Program-made: the position numbers and the translations under genes | The notes under the pieces: model-generated | The model's database searches: none | The model's input: the letters and a program-made list of their open reading frames with translations, nothing else | Told to the model about the DNA's origin: nothing | DNA from: an uncultured Selenomonadales bacterium | GTDB lineage: Bacteria; Bacillota_C; Negativicutes; Selenomonadales; Selenomonadaceae | Direction: 5' to 3' | Length of the DNA: 5,215 nucleotides | Assembly: GCA_947302675.1 (NCBI GenBank) | Contig: CAMYWI010000125.1 | Coordinates: 1-5,215 of the forward strand | In this document: positions 1-5,215 of the stretch, piece by piece | How positions within the stretch are numbered: the first letter of the stretch is position 1 | Layout of the letters: every line of letters starts with the position of its first letter

Positions 1-404
1 CAAGGACCTATGCCGCGTTTCGTCGTGCCGATTTTATTTGCGCCGCGCAGTTCTTCGCCAAGTTCGTCGAAAAGTTTATGCCACGGCATAACGACATGCG
101 CACGATTAGAAATTTTTATGCCCGAAGTATCGACGCCGCGCTTTTGCATGTTGTCAATTTCCTCAAGCAAACATTGCGGGTCGACGACAACGCCATTGCC
201 AATAACGCAAGTCGTGCCCTTGTACAAAATGCCCGACGGCAAAAGGCGCAGTTTATATTCCTCGCCGTTGACTGTGACAGTGTGACCGGCATTGCTACCG
301 CCCTGAAATCTGACAACCGTGTCCGCTTGCGCCGCAAGGTAATCGACAATTTTGCCTTTGCCCTCGTCGCCCCATTGCGCACCGCTTATAACCACCGTTG
401 ACAT
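1..404 (-). CDS. purA: Adenylosuccinate synthase, N-terminal part (gene continues past left edge)
   Basis: PurA catalyses the GTP-dependent ligation of IMP with aspartate to adenylosuccinate, the first step from IMP to AMP, in the cytoplasm. The 134 visible residues begin at an ATG at 402-404 and match the family N-terminus without gaps. The phosphate-binding segment [11 protein letters not shown] spans residues 8-18 and includes the catalytic Asp13. SNAGHT holds His41, and both residues sit at the E. coli numbering. [10 protein letters not shown] (about 100-109) and GTTKRGIGP (about 126-134) follow, the latter being the conserved IMP-site loop. About two thirds of a normal 420-430 residue protein lies outside the window. 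An AAGGAG Shine-Dalgarno at 416-421 lies 11 nt before the ATG and overlaps the stop codon of the upstream gene. PurA is therefore the fourth visible gene of the operon that includes purE. Identification is very secure. Confidence 0.97.
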   Translation of the reverse strand, partial: MSTVVISGAQWGDEGKGKIVDYLAAQADTVVRFQGGSNAGHTVTVNGEEYKLRLLPSGILYKGTTCVIGNGVVVDPQCLLEEIDNMQKRGVDTSGIKISNRAHVVMPWHKLFDELGEELRGANKIGTTKRGIGP

Positions 405-415
405 TTTCTGAATCA

Positions 416-421
416 CTCCTT
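416..421 (-). promoter_or_regulatory. Ribosome binding site of purA, overlapping the upstream stop codon
   Basis: On the minus strand the sequence reads TAAGGAG, followed by 11 nt and the purA ATG. The first bases of this motif are the TAA stop (420-422) of the preceding small gene. Termination of that gene therefore occurs on the purA ribosome binding site, an arrangement that usually couples translation of the two. Confidence 0.8.
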
Positions 422-776
422 ATCTATTCTCGTTGACGTACTGGCGCATAAATTGAATAGTGTTGTCGCTGATAACGTTGTCTTTCTTTTCGTAGTTGAT
501 AATGCGGAAGAGCATACCAACGCGCTCGATAATGGGCTTATTGCGCGTGCGGAAAGTTTCGCCGTTGATTGTGAGGTCGACGCTGTCAACAGAGCGCATA
601 CGATACGAAACGCCGAGCAAATCTTTTCCAACTGAACCGTCCGGCAACAATTCCTTGATAATGTAGCGGTATTCCATGTCGCCAACCGCCGTATCCCAAG
701 TCAGCTCGCGATTAAGTGCCTGGTGCGTCAACACGCCGATATACTCGCGAATAATTTCATGCGTCCTAGTATTCAT
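420..776 (-). CDS. Uncharacterised 118-residue protein encoded between purE and purA
   Basis: I do not recognise this protein. It is a real gene by context: its ATG (774-776) follows a strong AAGGAGG Shine-Dalgarno at 784-790 with 7-nt spacing. It starts 12 nt after the purE stop and ends 15 nt before the purA start. The product is hydrophilic with no signal peptide or membrane segment. The N-terminal third looks helical, with residues such as HEIIREYIGVLTHQAL. The middle (about 30-90) alternates hydrophobic and polar residues like beta strands, for example YRYIIKELLPDGSVGK and VDLTINGETFRTRNK. The C-terminus (about 100-118) looks like a short helix. There are no cysteines or metal-binding clusters, and no nucleotide-binding loop was found. 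Co-transcription with purE and purA suggests a housekeeping or regulatory accessory role, but that is inference from position only. Confidence 0.85.
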   Translation of the reverse strand: MNTRTHEIIREYIGVLTHQALNRELTWDTAVGDMEYRYIIKELLPDGSVGKDLLGVSYRMRSVDSVDLTINGETFRTRNKPIIERVGMLFRIINYEKKDNVISDNTIQFMRQYVNENR

Positions 777-783
777 AATGAAT

Positions 784-790
784 CCTCCTT
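784..790 (-). promoter_or_regulatory. Ribosome binding site of the unknown gene, overlapping the purE stop codon
   Basis: The minus strand reads TAAGGAGG, then 7 nt, then ATG. The TAA (789-791) is the purE stop codon, so the AAGGAGG core starts inside it. This decides the start of the 118-residue protein and repeats the stop-within-Shine-Dalgarno design seen at the next junction. Confidence 0.85.
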
Positions 791-1268
791 AAAAAAATTC
801 CTTCTTGAGATTTTTATCCTTAAGTTCAATCGTCTCCGCCATTTGCTCGCGATAGGCGATTAATTTTTTAGCAAGTTCGTCGTCGCAGAGTGCAAGAAGT
901 TCTACGGCGAAGAGCGCGGCATTTTTCGCGCCGTTTACAGCCATTGTCGCGACAGGAACGCCGCCGGGCATTTGCACTGTGCTTAAAAGAGAATCCAAAC
1001 CTTTGAACGGCTCGGAATTAATCGGGACGCCGATAACAGGCTTAGTCGTCAAGCTCGCGACGATGCCCGCAAGATGTGCCGCCATACCTGCCGCCGCTAT
1101 GAAAATTTGCGCGTCGGAACTTTTAACGTAGTCGTGAACTTTTTGGGGCGTGCGGTGCGCAGAAGCGACAGTAACATCAAAATCGACAGCGAAATTTTTC
1201 AGCGTCTCGACCGCCGCCCGCATTACTCCCCAATCGCTTGCACTGCCCATAATTATTGCAACTTTCAT
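789..1268 (-). CDS. purE: N5-carboxyaminoimidazole ribonucleotide mutase (PurE, class I)
   Basis: PurE moves the carboxyl group of N5-CAIR to carbon 4 of the imidazole, giving CAIR in de novo purine synthesis. It normally works after the ATP-dependent PurK, which is not in this window. The 159-residue product has the usual bacterial length. Visible motifs are GSASD (8-12), the substrate-binding ASAHRTP loop (35-41, with His38 likely equivalent to the catalytic His45 of E. coli), AAAGMAAHLAG (58-68) and GLDSLLSTVQMPGGVPVAT (90-108). GSASD and SAHRTP are the bacterial class I pattern rather than the animal AIR carboxylase pattern. The ATG at 1266-1268 overlaps the stop of the HAD gene as ATGA. 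A GGAGGGG Shine-Dalgarno (1274-1280) lies inside the end of that gene. The C-terminal tail is lysine-rich and ends KKEFF. Confidence 0.97.
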   Translation of the reverse strand: MKVAIIMGSASDWGVMRAAVETLKNFAVDFDVTVASAHRTPQKVHDYVKSSDAQIFIAAAGMAAHLAGIVASLTTKPVIGVPINSEPFKGLDSLLSTVQMPGGVPVATMAVNGAKNAALFAVELLALCDDELAKKLIAYREQMAETIELKDKNLKKEFF

Positions 1269-1918
1269 AACTGCCCCTCCATTATCGCTTGCTTTGCCTC
1301 GTTTAAATTCGGGAAGATAGCCGCGCAGAGTTTTTTAATTTCTTCAGTCGGCTGAACGGTGTCCGGAATCATAATCGCCGCACAACCCGCCGCCGCCCCG
1401 CTCCTTATGCCGTTAAGGCTGTCTTCAAAAACATAACAATCGCTCGGCGCAAGATTCAATTCCTTAGCGGCAAGCAAGAAAATATCGGGCGCGGGCTTGC
1501 CGTTCTTAACTCTGTCGCCGCCAACTAAAACTTTGAAGTAGTCGCGCAGATTAGCTCGCGTCAAATTTTTCTCAATGACTGCAACGGGCGCACTACTCGC
1601 AACCGCCATAGGAATTCCTTTGGCTTGAAAAAATTTTAAAATGTCCTCAACGCCCGCCATAAGCTCAAGTTCACTTTCCGAAGCCTTGCGCACTTCAACA
1701 AGCACTCGCGCAAGATAAGCCGGAGCGTCAACGTTCGGATAAAATCTGCGTATGACTTTGTAAGATTCCTCGCCTAAATTCGTTCCGCTAATCGCCGTCG
1801 GAAGCTCGTAATTTTTTTCCTCGCCGAACTCGCTAGCAACTTCCAACCAAGCCCGCCGATAAAGTTTCTCCGTATCGAAAAGCGTTCCGTCCATATCGAA
1901 AATCGCGCCTTTAAGCAT
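1265..1918 (-). CDS. HAD-superfamily hydrolase, beta-phosphoglucomutase/phosphatase-like
   Basis: This is a 217-residue cytoplasmic HAD protein of subfamily I with a helical C1 cap. All four HAD motifs are visible. Motif I is FDMDGTLFD, with nucleophile Asp8 and acid/base Asp10. Motif II is VASSAP (106-111). Motif III is the lysine in NGKPAPDIF (Lys141). Motif IV is VFEDSLNGI (163-171) with Glu165/Asp166 for magnesium. The cap lies at about residues 15-80. The pattern is that of beta-phosphoglucomutase and sugar-phosphate or nucleotide phosphatases; substrate cannot be read from sequence. An in-frame start at 1972 would add 18 residues, but the ATG at 1916-1918 is preferred. It has a GGGAGG Shine-Dalgarno at 1927-1932, places motif I at the usual N-terminal position, and the promoter lies inside the longer version. 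It leads the operon and overlaps purE by 4 nt. Confidence 0.9.
   Translation of the reverse strand: MLKGAIFDMDGTLFDTEKLYRRAWLEVASEFGEEKNYELPTAISGTNLGEESYKVIRRFYPNVDAPAYLARVLVEVRKASESELELMAGVEDILKFFQAKGIPMAVASSAPVAVIEKNLTRANLRDYFKVLVGGDRVKNGKPAPDIFLLAAKELNLAPSDCYVFEDSLNGIRSGAAAGCAAIMIPDTVQPTEEIKKLCAAIFPNLNEAKQAIMEGQL
1274..1280 (-). promoter_or_regulatory. Ribosome binding site of purE, inside the HAD gene
   Basis: GGAGGGG on the minus strand lies 5 nt before the purE ATG (7 nt counted from the GGAGG core). It is formed by the last sense codons of the upstream gene (Met-Glu-Gly-Gln-Leu). Together with the ATGA stop/start overlap at 1265-1268, this supports translational coupling of the two genes. 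Confidence 0.8.
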
Positions 1919-1926
1919 TTCCAAAA

Positions 1927-1932
1927 CCTCCC
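1927..1932 (-). promoter_or_regulatory. Ribosome binding site that fixes the HAD gene start at 1918
   Basis: GGGAGG on the minus strand lies 8 nt before the ATG at 1916-1918. It argues against the upstream in-frame start at 1972, which has no comparable purine-rich sequence before it. Confidence 0.75.
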
Positions 1933-1938
1933 TAGCGA

Positions 1939-1968
1939 ATAATATCAAATTAGTTTTTGCACTGTCAA
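1939..1968 (-). promoter_or_regulatory. Sigma-70/SigA-type promoter of the HAD-purE-unknown-purA operon
   Basis: The minus strand holds a perfect -35 hexamer TTGACA (1963-1968), an 18-nt spacer and a -10 hexamer TATTAT (1939-1944, five of six consensus bases). The expected transcription start is about 1931-1934. The 5' leader would then be only about 15 nt, with the Shine-Dalgarno at its very beginning. There is no room for a leader riboswitch. An A/T palindrome lies directly upstream of the -35 and could act as an UP-like element. Confidence 0.75.
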
Positions 1969-1971
1969 TCA

Positions 1972-1985
1972 AGAAAAATTTTTCT
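1972..1985. repeat. 14-bp perfect A/T palindrome between the divergent promoters
   Basis: AGAAAAATTTTTCT is a perfect inverted repeat with no spacer. It lies 4 bp upstream of the -35 of the minus-strand promoter and about 21 bp upstream of the proposed -35 of pfkA. It could be an UP-type or bent A-tract element, or a regulator site. A/T tracts are common in these spacers, so chance is possible. Confidence 0.4.
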
Positions 1986-2006
1986 GCGTTGTACGCCGCG
2001 CAGATA

Positions 2007-2035
2007 TTTGCAATTCAGAAAATTTATGCTATCAT
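2007..2035 (+). promoter_or_regulatory. Promoter of pfkA with extended -10
   Basis: The -10 region reads TGCTATCAT: an extended TG at 2027-2028 plus TATCAT at 2030-2035, five of six consensus bases. A weak -35, TTTGCA (2007-2012, four of six), lies at 17-nt spacing; TTGCAA one base later at 16 nt is equivalent. An extended -10 often compensates for a poor -35. The start of transcription would be near 2041-2043, giving a leader of about 63 nt. Confidence 0.6.
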
Positions 2036-2052
2036 TGGCAAGGAAAAATTTT

Positions 2053-2071
2053 CGGCGCAGAATTTGTGCCG
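2053..2071 (+). promoter_or_regulatory. Possible hairpin in the pfkA leader
   Basis: CGGCGCA (2053-2059) can pair with TGTGCCG (2065-2071) through one G-U pair, with the five-base loop GAATT. It lies about 10 nt into the predicted transcript and upstream of the Shine-Dalgarno. No T-run follows, so it is not a terminator. It might stabilise the 5' end, be part of a binding site, or mean nothing. Confidence 0.3.
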
Positions 2072-2088
2072 GTTAAGGGTATTTTGGC

Positions 2089-2096
2089 AGGAGGGG
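2089..2096 (+). promoter_or_regulatory. Ribosome binding site that fixes the pfkA start at 2105
   Basis: AGGAGGGG lies 8 nt before the ATG at 2105-2107 (10 nt counted from the GGAGG core). It favours this ATG over the in-frame GTG at 2066, which lies upstream of it and would add 13 residues not found in the family. Confidence 0.8.
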
Positions 2097-2104
2097 ATTC
2101 GGTT

Positions 2105-3067
2105 ATGCTAAAAAGTATTGCGGTAATGACTTCGGGCGGCGATAGTCCTGGCATGAACGCGGCAGTTCGCGCAGTAACGCGCACGGCACTGCATCACGGC
2201 GTAAGAGTTTGGGGTATTCGTGGCGGCTATCATGGTATGCTTGATGAAGAAATGTTCGAGATGCAATCGAAGGACGTTAGCGACATAATTCAACGCGGCG
2301 GCACGTTTTTGGGAACCGCTCGTTGCAGACGTTTCGCGACGCCCGAAGGTCGCGCACTCGGCTATAAAAATTTGGTCGACAGAGGGATTCAAGGTTTAGT
2401 CGTAGTCGGCGGTGACGGCTCGCTTCGCGGCGCGTCGATTCTCAGTCAGGAAACGGGCATTCCGATTGTTGGCTTGCCGGGCACGATTGATAATGACGTT
2501 TGGGGTTCTGAATATACAATCGGTTGCGACACTGCCGCCAATACGATTATCGACGCGATTAACAAGTTGCGCGATACTGCTTCGGCGCACCGCAGAACGA
2601 TTGTCCTTGAGGTTATGGGGCGTAATAGCGGTTGGCTCGCTATGGTTTCTGGCATTTCGGGCGGCGCGGAATATATCCTCGTTCCTGAAGAAGAATACGA
2701 CCTTGACGAAATTTGCGAAGAAATGAAATCAGCTTATGACGCCGGCAAACGTTATTGCTTAGTCGTCGTGGCTGAGGGCGCGGGCAAAGGTCACGAAATC
2801 GGCAAGATTATCGCTGAAAAAACTGGGCTTGATACTCGCGTTTCCAAACTCGGACATATTCAACGCGGCGGCTCGCCAACTGTTATCGACCGCGTTAATG
2901 CAAGCCGTCTCGGCGAACATGCAGCCCTTGCAATCATTTCCGGCTTGAGTGATATTGTTTTCGGATTCAATCGCGGGCATGTCGTCTCAATCAACCTGCA
3001 CGACGCCGTTAATAATAAAAAACAACTTAATCCCGAATTCATGCGTCTTGCTCGTGTTCTTGCATAA
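2105..3067 (+). CDS. pfkA: ATP-dependent 6-phosphofructokinase
   Basis: PfkA phosphorylates fructose 6-phosphate to fructose 1,6-bisphosphate, the committing step of glycolysis, as a cytoplasmic tetramer. The 320-residue product has the standard bacterial length. Visible motifs are TSGGDSPGMNAA (9-20, ATP loop), Arg73 in ARCRRF, GGDGS (102-106), PGTIDND (125-131, catalytic Asp129), MGRNSGW (171-177), AE (223-224) and GHIQRGGSP (250-258). Gly105 in GGDGS and Gly126 in PGTIDND mark ATP use; pyrophosphate-dependent enzymes usually have Asp and Lys there. Active-site residues equivalent to E. coli Arg162, Arg243 and Arg252 are present (Arg164, Arg245, Arg254). In the effector site, equivalents of Arg21, Arg25, Arg154 and Glu187 are kept, but those of Arg54 and position 211 are Ser55 and Ala213. 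It is monocistronic, divergent from the purine operon and convergent with uvrA. Confidence 0.97.
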   Translation: MLKSIAVMTSGGDSPGMNAAVRAVTRTALHHGVRVWGIRGGYHGMLDEEMFEMQSKDVSDIIQRGGTFLGTARCRRFATPEGRALGYKNLVDRGIQGLVVVGGDGSLRGASILSQETGIPIVGLPGTIDNDVWGSEYTIGCDTAANTIIDAINKLRDTASAHRRTIVLEVMGRNSGWLAMVSGISGGAEYILVPEEEYDLDEICEEMKSAYDAGKRYCLVVVAEGAGKGHEIGKIIAEKTGLDTRVSKLGHIQRGGSPTVIDRVNASRLGEHAALAIISGLSDIVFGFNRGHVVSINLHDAVNNKKQLNPEFMRLARVLA

Positions 3068-3084
3068 AATTTAATCATGGAAAT

Positions 3085-3121
3085 AAAAAATCCCTCGCGA
3101 CTTGCGGGGGATAATTTTTTT
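3085..3121. terminator. Bidirectional rho-independent terminator between pfkA and uvrA
   Basis: ATCCCTCGC (3090-3098) pairs with GCGGGGGAT (3104-3112), nine pairs including one T-G, around the loop GACTT. Downstream on the plus strand is a seven-T run (3115-3121). On the minus strand the stem is followed by a T-run from 3085-3090. It can therefore end pfkA and uvrA transcripts. The plus-strand T-run reaches the last base of the uvrA stop codon. Confidence 0.9.
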
Positions 3122-5215
3122 CATAGAATTTTTTTCAGAGCCTGTCCGGTGTAAGAATTTTCGACGCGGGCGACATCTTCGGGCGTGCCACAAGCGATAA
3201 CTTCGCCGCCCTTATCGCCGCCGTCTGGACCTAAATCGATTATGCAATCGGCGCATTTTATCACGTCCAGATTATGTTCAATGATTATGACTGTGTCGCC
3301 GCGCTCGACAAGTCGCTGAATCACGTCAATTAATTTTTTCACGTCGTCGAAGTGCAGACCGGTCGTCGGCTCGTCCATAATGTAAATATTTGCCGCTCTT
3401 CCGGCAGGTCGCGCCAATTCGTAAGCAAGCTTGACGCGCTGAGCTTCGCCGCCGCTAAAAGTATTCGCGCTTTGTCCGAGTTCGATATAACCTAAGCCAA
3501 CGTCGTGCAGGACTTGCAACATGCGCTTAATCGTCGGGACGTTCTCGAAAAATTCCAACGCCTCGTCAACGGGCATATTCAACACGTCAGAAATATTTTT
3601 GCCTTTGTATTTAACTTCTAAAGTTTCAGCGTTAAAGCGCGTGCCCTTGCAAACGTCGCAAGTAACGTAAACGTCGGGCAGAAAGTTCATCGGGATTTTC
3701 AAAACGCCATTGCCGCCGCAACTTTCGCAACGCCCGCCCTTGACGTTGAAACTAAATCTGCCCGCCTTGTAGCCGCGCATTTTCGCGCCGTTCGTCTCGG
3801 CGAAAAGTTTCCGGATATGGTCGGCGACGCCCGTATAAGTCGCAATGTTTGAACGGGGCGTCCTGCCAATCGGGTCTTGATCAATCATCGTGACTTTGCT
3901 TATGCCCAGTTCCGCAAGATTCATTTCCTTGAGGCGCGGATAAATAATTTCCTCAACAAGCGTGGACTTGCCGGAACCGGAAACGCCCGTTATCAGTGTC
4001 AAGGCGCGGAGCGGAATTTCGACGGAAATATTTTTAAGGTTATTTTTATTAGCGTCGGCGAAAGTCAATGTTTGCGAAATATCGCGGCGGGTCGTGGGTA
4101 CAGGGATAATTTTTCTGCCGCTAAGATAATCGCCCGTCAAAGAATTTTCGACGCTGGAAATTTCGTCGGCAGTTCCCTGCGCGATAACTTCGCCGCCCGC
4201 CTTACCTGCGCCGCGCCCAATGTCAACAATTTCGTCAGCTTCGCGGATAGTTTCTTCGTCGTGCTCGACAACGATTAGCGTATTTCCCAAGTCGCGAAGA
4301 TTTTTCAGCGTCGCCAAAAGTTTTTGATTGTCATGCTGATGAAGACCGATTGACGGTTCGTCGAGAACATAAAGGACGCCGGTTAAAGCCGAACCAATTT
4401 GCGTCGCAAGTCTGATTCGTTGAGACTCGCCGCCGCTTAACGTCGCAGATTTTCTGGACAAGCTAAGATAATCAAGCCCGACGTCGCATAAAAATTTCAG
4501 CCGCGAATTTATTTCCTTGAGAACCTGCGCGGAAATCTTTTTGTCAGTGTCGTCAAGTTGGAGCGCGGCGAAAAAATTTCTGCAGGCGTCAACCGACATA
4601 TCGACGACTTGCGCAATATTCTTTTCGCCAACAGTGACGCTAAGGGCTTCGGGCTTTAATCTGTGCCCGTGACAAGCGGGGCAAACGTCTTCGGGCAAAT
4701 CAGTCATTTTGAATTCGTGAACGGCAAGCATCCACTCGTACATTGTCGACCAATCGCGCACGTCGAAAATTTTGCCAAGCCCATTGCATTTCGGGCAAGC
4801 ACCTTTGGGGCTATTGAAAGAAAAAAGTTGCGGCGTAATTTCGGGCAGACTTATTCCGCAATCGACGCAAGCATTTTTCTCGCTGAACGTCAAAGTTTTA
4901 TCGTCCGTTTCAACGAAGACAATCCCATTGCCGAATTTTAGCGCAGTCTCCAGAGAATCAGCCAACCTTGAGCGCACGTCGCCGCGATTAATCAGCCTAT
5001 CCACGACAAGTTCAATGGTATGCTTTTTCGTTTTGGCAAGGGAAATTTCTTCGTCAAGTTCGCGAATTTCCCCGTTGACTTTGACGCGCACAAAGCCCGC
5101 CGCGCTAAGTTTATCAAAAATATCTTTGTGAGTGCCTTTTTTCTGATTGACAATCGGCGCAAGCAAACTAAAGCGCGTACCTTCCGGCAAGTTCAAAATC
5201 TGCGCAAGTATTTGG
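3121..5215 (-). CDS. uvrA: Excinuclease ABC subunit A lacking most of the insertion domain (5' end beyond right edge)
   Basis: UvrA is the dimeric ATPase that finds DNA damage and loads UvrB in nucleotide excision repair. The visible 697 residues are the C-terminal three quarters; the reading frame is open to the right edge, so the TTG at 5196 is internal. In order are: the UvrB-binding region (from LPEGTR to about 4870); CVDC and CPKC zinc cysteines; CPAC at 4672-4683; signature LSGGESQR (4417-4440); Walker [12 protein letters not shown] near 4339-4377; second Walker [10 protein letters not shown] (3961-3987); zinc pair CESC/CDVC (3649-3729); signature FSGGEAQR (3436-3459); and Walker [12 protein letters not shown] (3352-3387). 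Between CPKC and CPAC only 34 residues remain, where about 125 are usual. The loop after the second Walker A is about 14 residues short. The N-terminal Walker A lies outside the window. Stop TGA is at 3121-3123, next to the shared terminator. Confidence 0.95.
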   Translation of the reverse strand, partial: QILAQILNLPEGTRFSLLAPIVNQKKGTHKDIFDKLSAAGFVRVKVNGEIRELDEEISLAKTKKHTIELVVDRLINRGDVRSRLADSLETALKFGNGIVFVETDDKTLTFSEKNACVDCGISLPEITPQLFSFNSPKGACPKCNGLGKIFDVRDWSTMYEWMLAVHEFKMTDLPEDVCPACHGHRLKPEALSVTVGEKNIAQVVDMSVDACRNFFAALQLDDTDKKISAQVLKEINSRLKFLCDVGLDYLSLSRKSATLSGGESQRIRLATQIGSALTGVLYVLDEPSIGLHQHDNQKLLATLKNLRDLGNTLIVVEHDEETIREADEIVDIGRGAGKAGGEVIAQGTADEISSVENSLTGDYLSGRKIIPVPTTRRDISQTLTFADANKNNLKNISVEIPLRALTLITGVSGSGKSTLVEEIIYPRLKEMNLAELGISKVTMIDQDPIGRTPRSNIATYTGVADHIRKLFAETNGAKMRGYKAGRFSFNVKGGRCESCGGNGVLKIPMNFLPDVYVTCDVCKGTRFNAETLEVKYKGKNISDVLNMPVDEALEFFENVPTIKRMLQVLHDVGLGYIELGQSANTFSGGEAQRVKLAYELARPAGRAANIYIMDEPTTGLHFDDVKKLIDVIQRLVERGDTVIIIEHNLDVIKCADCIIDLGPDGGDKGGEVIACGTPEDVARVENSYTGQALKKIL

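Noticed and set aside
10..401. Plus-strand open frames opposite purA
   Set aside because: Purely the complement of conserved purA codons, and no family resemblance.
1919..1972. Longer HAD protein starting at 1972
   Set aside because: The 18 extra residues are encoded by the promoter region, have no ribosome binding site, and would push HAD motif I away from its usual N-terminal place.
2066..2104. GTG start for pfkA with a 13-residue extension
   Set aside because: The strong Shine-Dalgarno lies downstream of it and directly before the ATG at 2105, which also matches the family N-terminus.
1919..2104. Guanine riboswitch, PurR box pair or other known leader in the divergent spacer
   Set aside because: The minus-strand leader is too short for a riboswitch. 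I found no paired CGAA/TTCG boxes, and the pfkA leader has only a short hairpin.
3877..4278. A 133-residue open frame on the plus strand opposite uvrA
   Set aside because: It lies fully inside the well-supported uvrA frame, has no convincing ribosome binding site, and its composition looks like antisense of uvrA codons.
5194..5196. TTG at 5196 as the start of uvrA
   Set aside because: The frame continues upstream with UvrA-like residues ([12 protein letters not shown]) to the window edge, and the missing N-terminal ATPase half must lie outside.
1..5215. CRISPR array, insertion sequence, tRNA, rRNA, toxin-antitoxin or prophage genes
   Set aside because: No regularly spaced repeats, no terminal inverted repeats with a transposase, and no RNA-gene signatures. 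All sequence is accounted for by six housekeeping-type genes and short spacers.

Overview
The window reads as a compact stretch of ordinary bacterial chromosome. Canonical GGAGG-type ribosome binding sites precede every gene whose start is visible, a near-consensus sigma-70/SigA-type promoter is present, and genes are tightly packed. The codon mix combines many GCG/CGC/GAC codons with A/T-tract spacers. This fits a low-to-mid-GC Bacillota-like organism, possibly in Negativicutes, but that placement is a guess from style. No mobile element, CRISPR array, rRNA or tRNA was seen.

Layout. A minus-strand operon runs leftward from a promoter at about 1939-1968. Its order is a HAD-superfamily phosphatase/phosphomutase (1265-1918), purE (789-1268, 4-nt overlap with the HAD gene), an unrecognised 118-residue protein (420-776) and purA (404 to beyond the left edge). 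The two later junctions are so tight that the upstream TAA stop lies partly inside the next gene's Shine-Dalgarno sequence. Divergent from this operon, pfkA (2105-3067, plus strand) has its own extended -10 promoter and encodes an ATP-type 6-phosphofructokinase. A bidirectional hairpin terminator (about 3085-3121) separates pfkA from the convergent uvrA, which occupies the rest of the window on the minus strand. The 5' end of uvrA lies beyond the right edge.

How the genes relate. PurE and PurA act at different points of AMP synthesis: PurE carries out a carboxylation step toward IMP, and PurA commits IMP to AMP. The small unknown protein is co-transcribed between them. The HAD gene has no obvious purine role but is probably translationally coupled to purE. 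PfkA is the committing enzyme of glycolysis. UvrA is the damage-recognition ATPase of nucleotide excision repair.

The most notable observation is in uvrA. The UvrB-binding region, the visible zinc-binding cysteine pairs and the visible ATPase motifs are present. However, the segment between the CxxC pairs that normally holds the roughly 110-residue insertion domain is reduced to about 30 residues, and a second loop after the C-terminal Walker A is also short. Secondary points are two changed effector-site positions in PfkA, the unknown purine-operon protein, and a repeated motif in the divergent promoter region. No wholly new system is evident.
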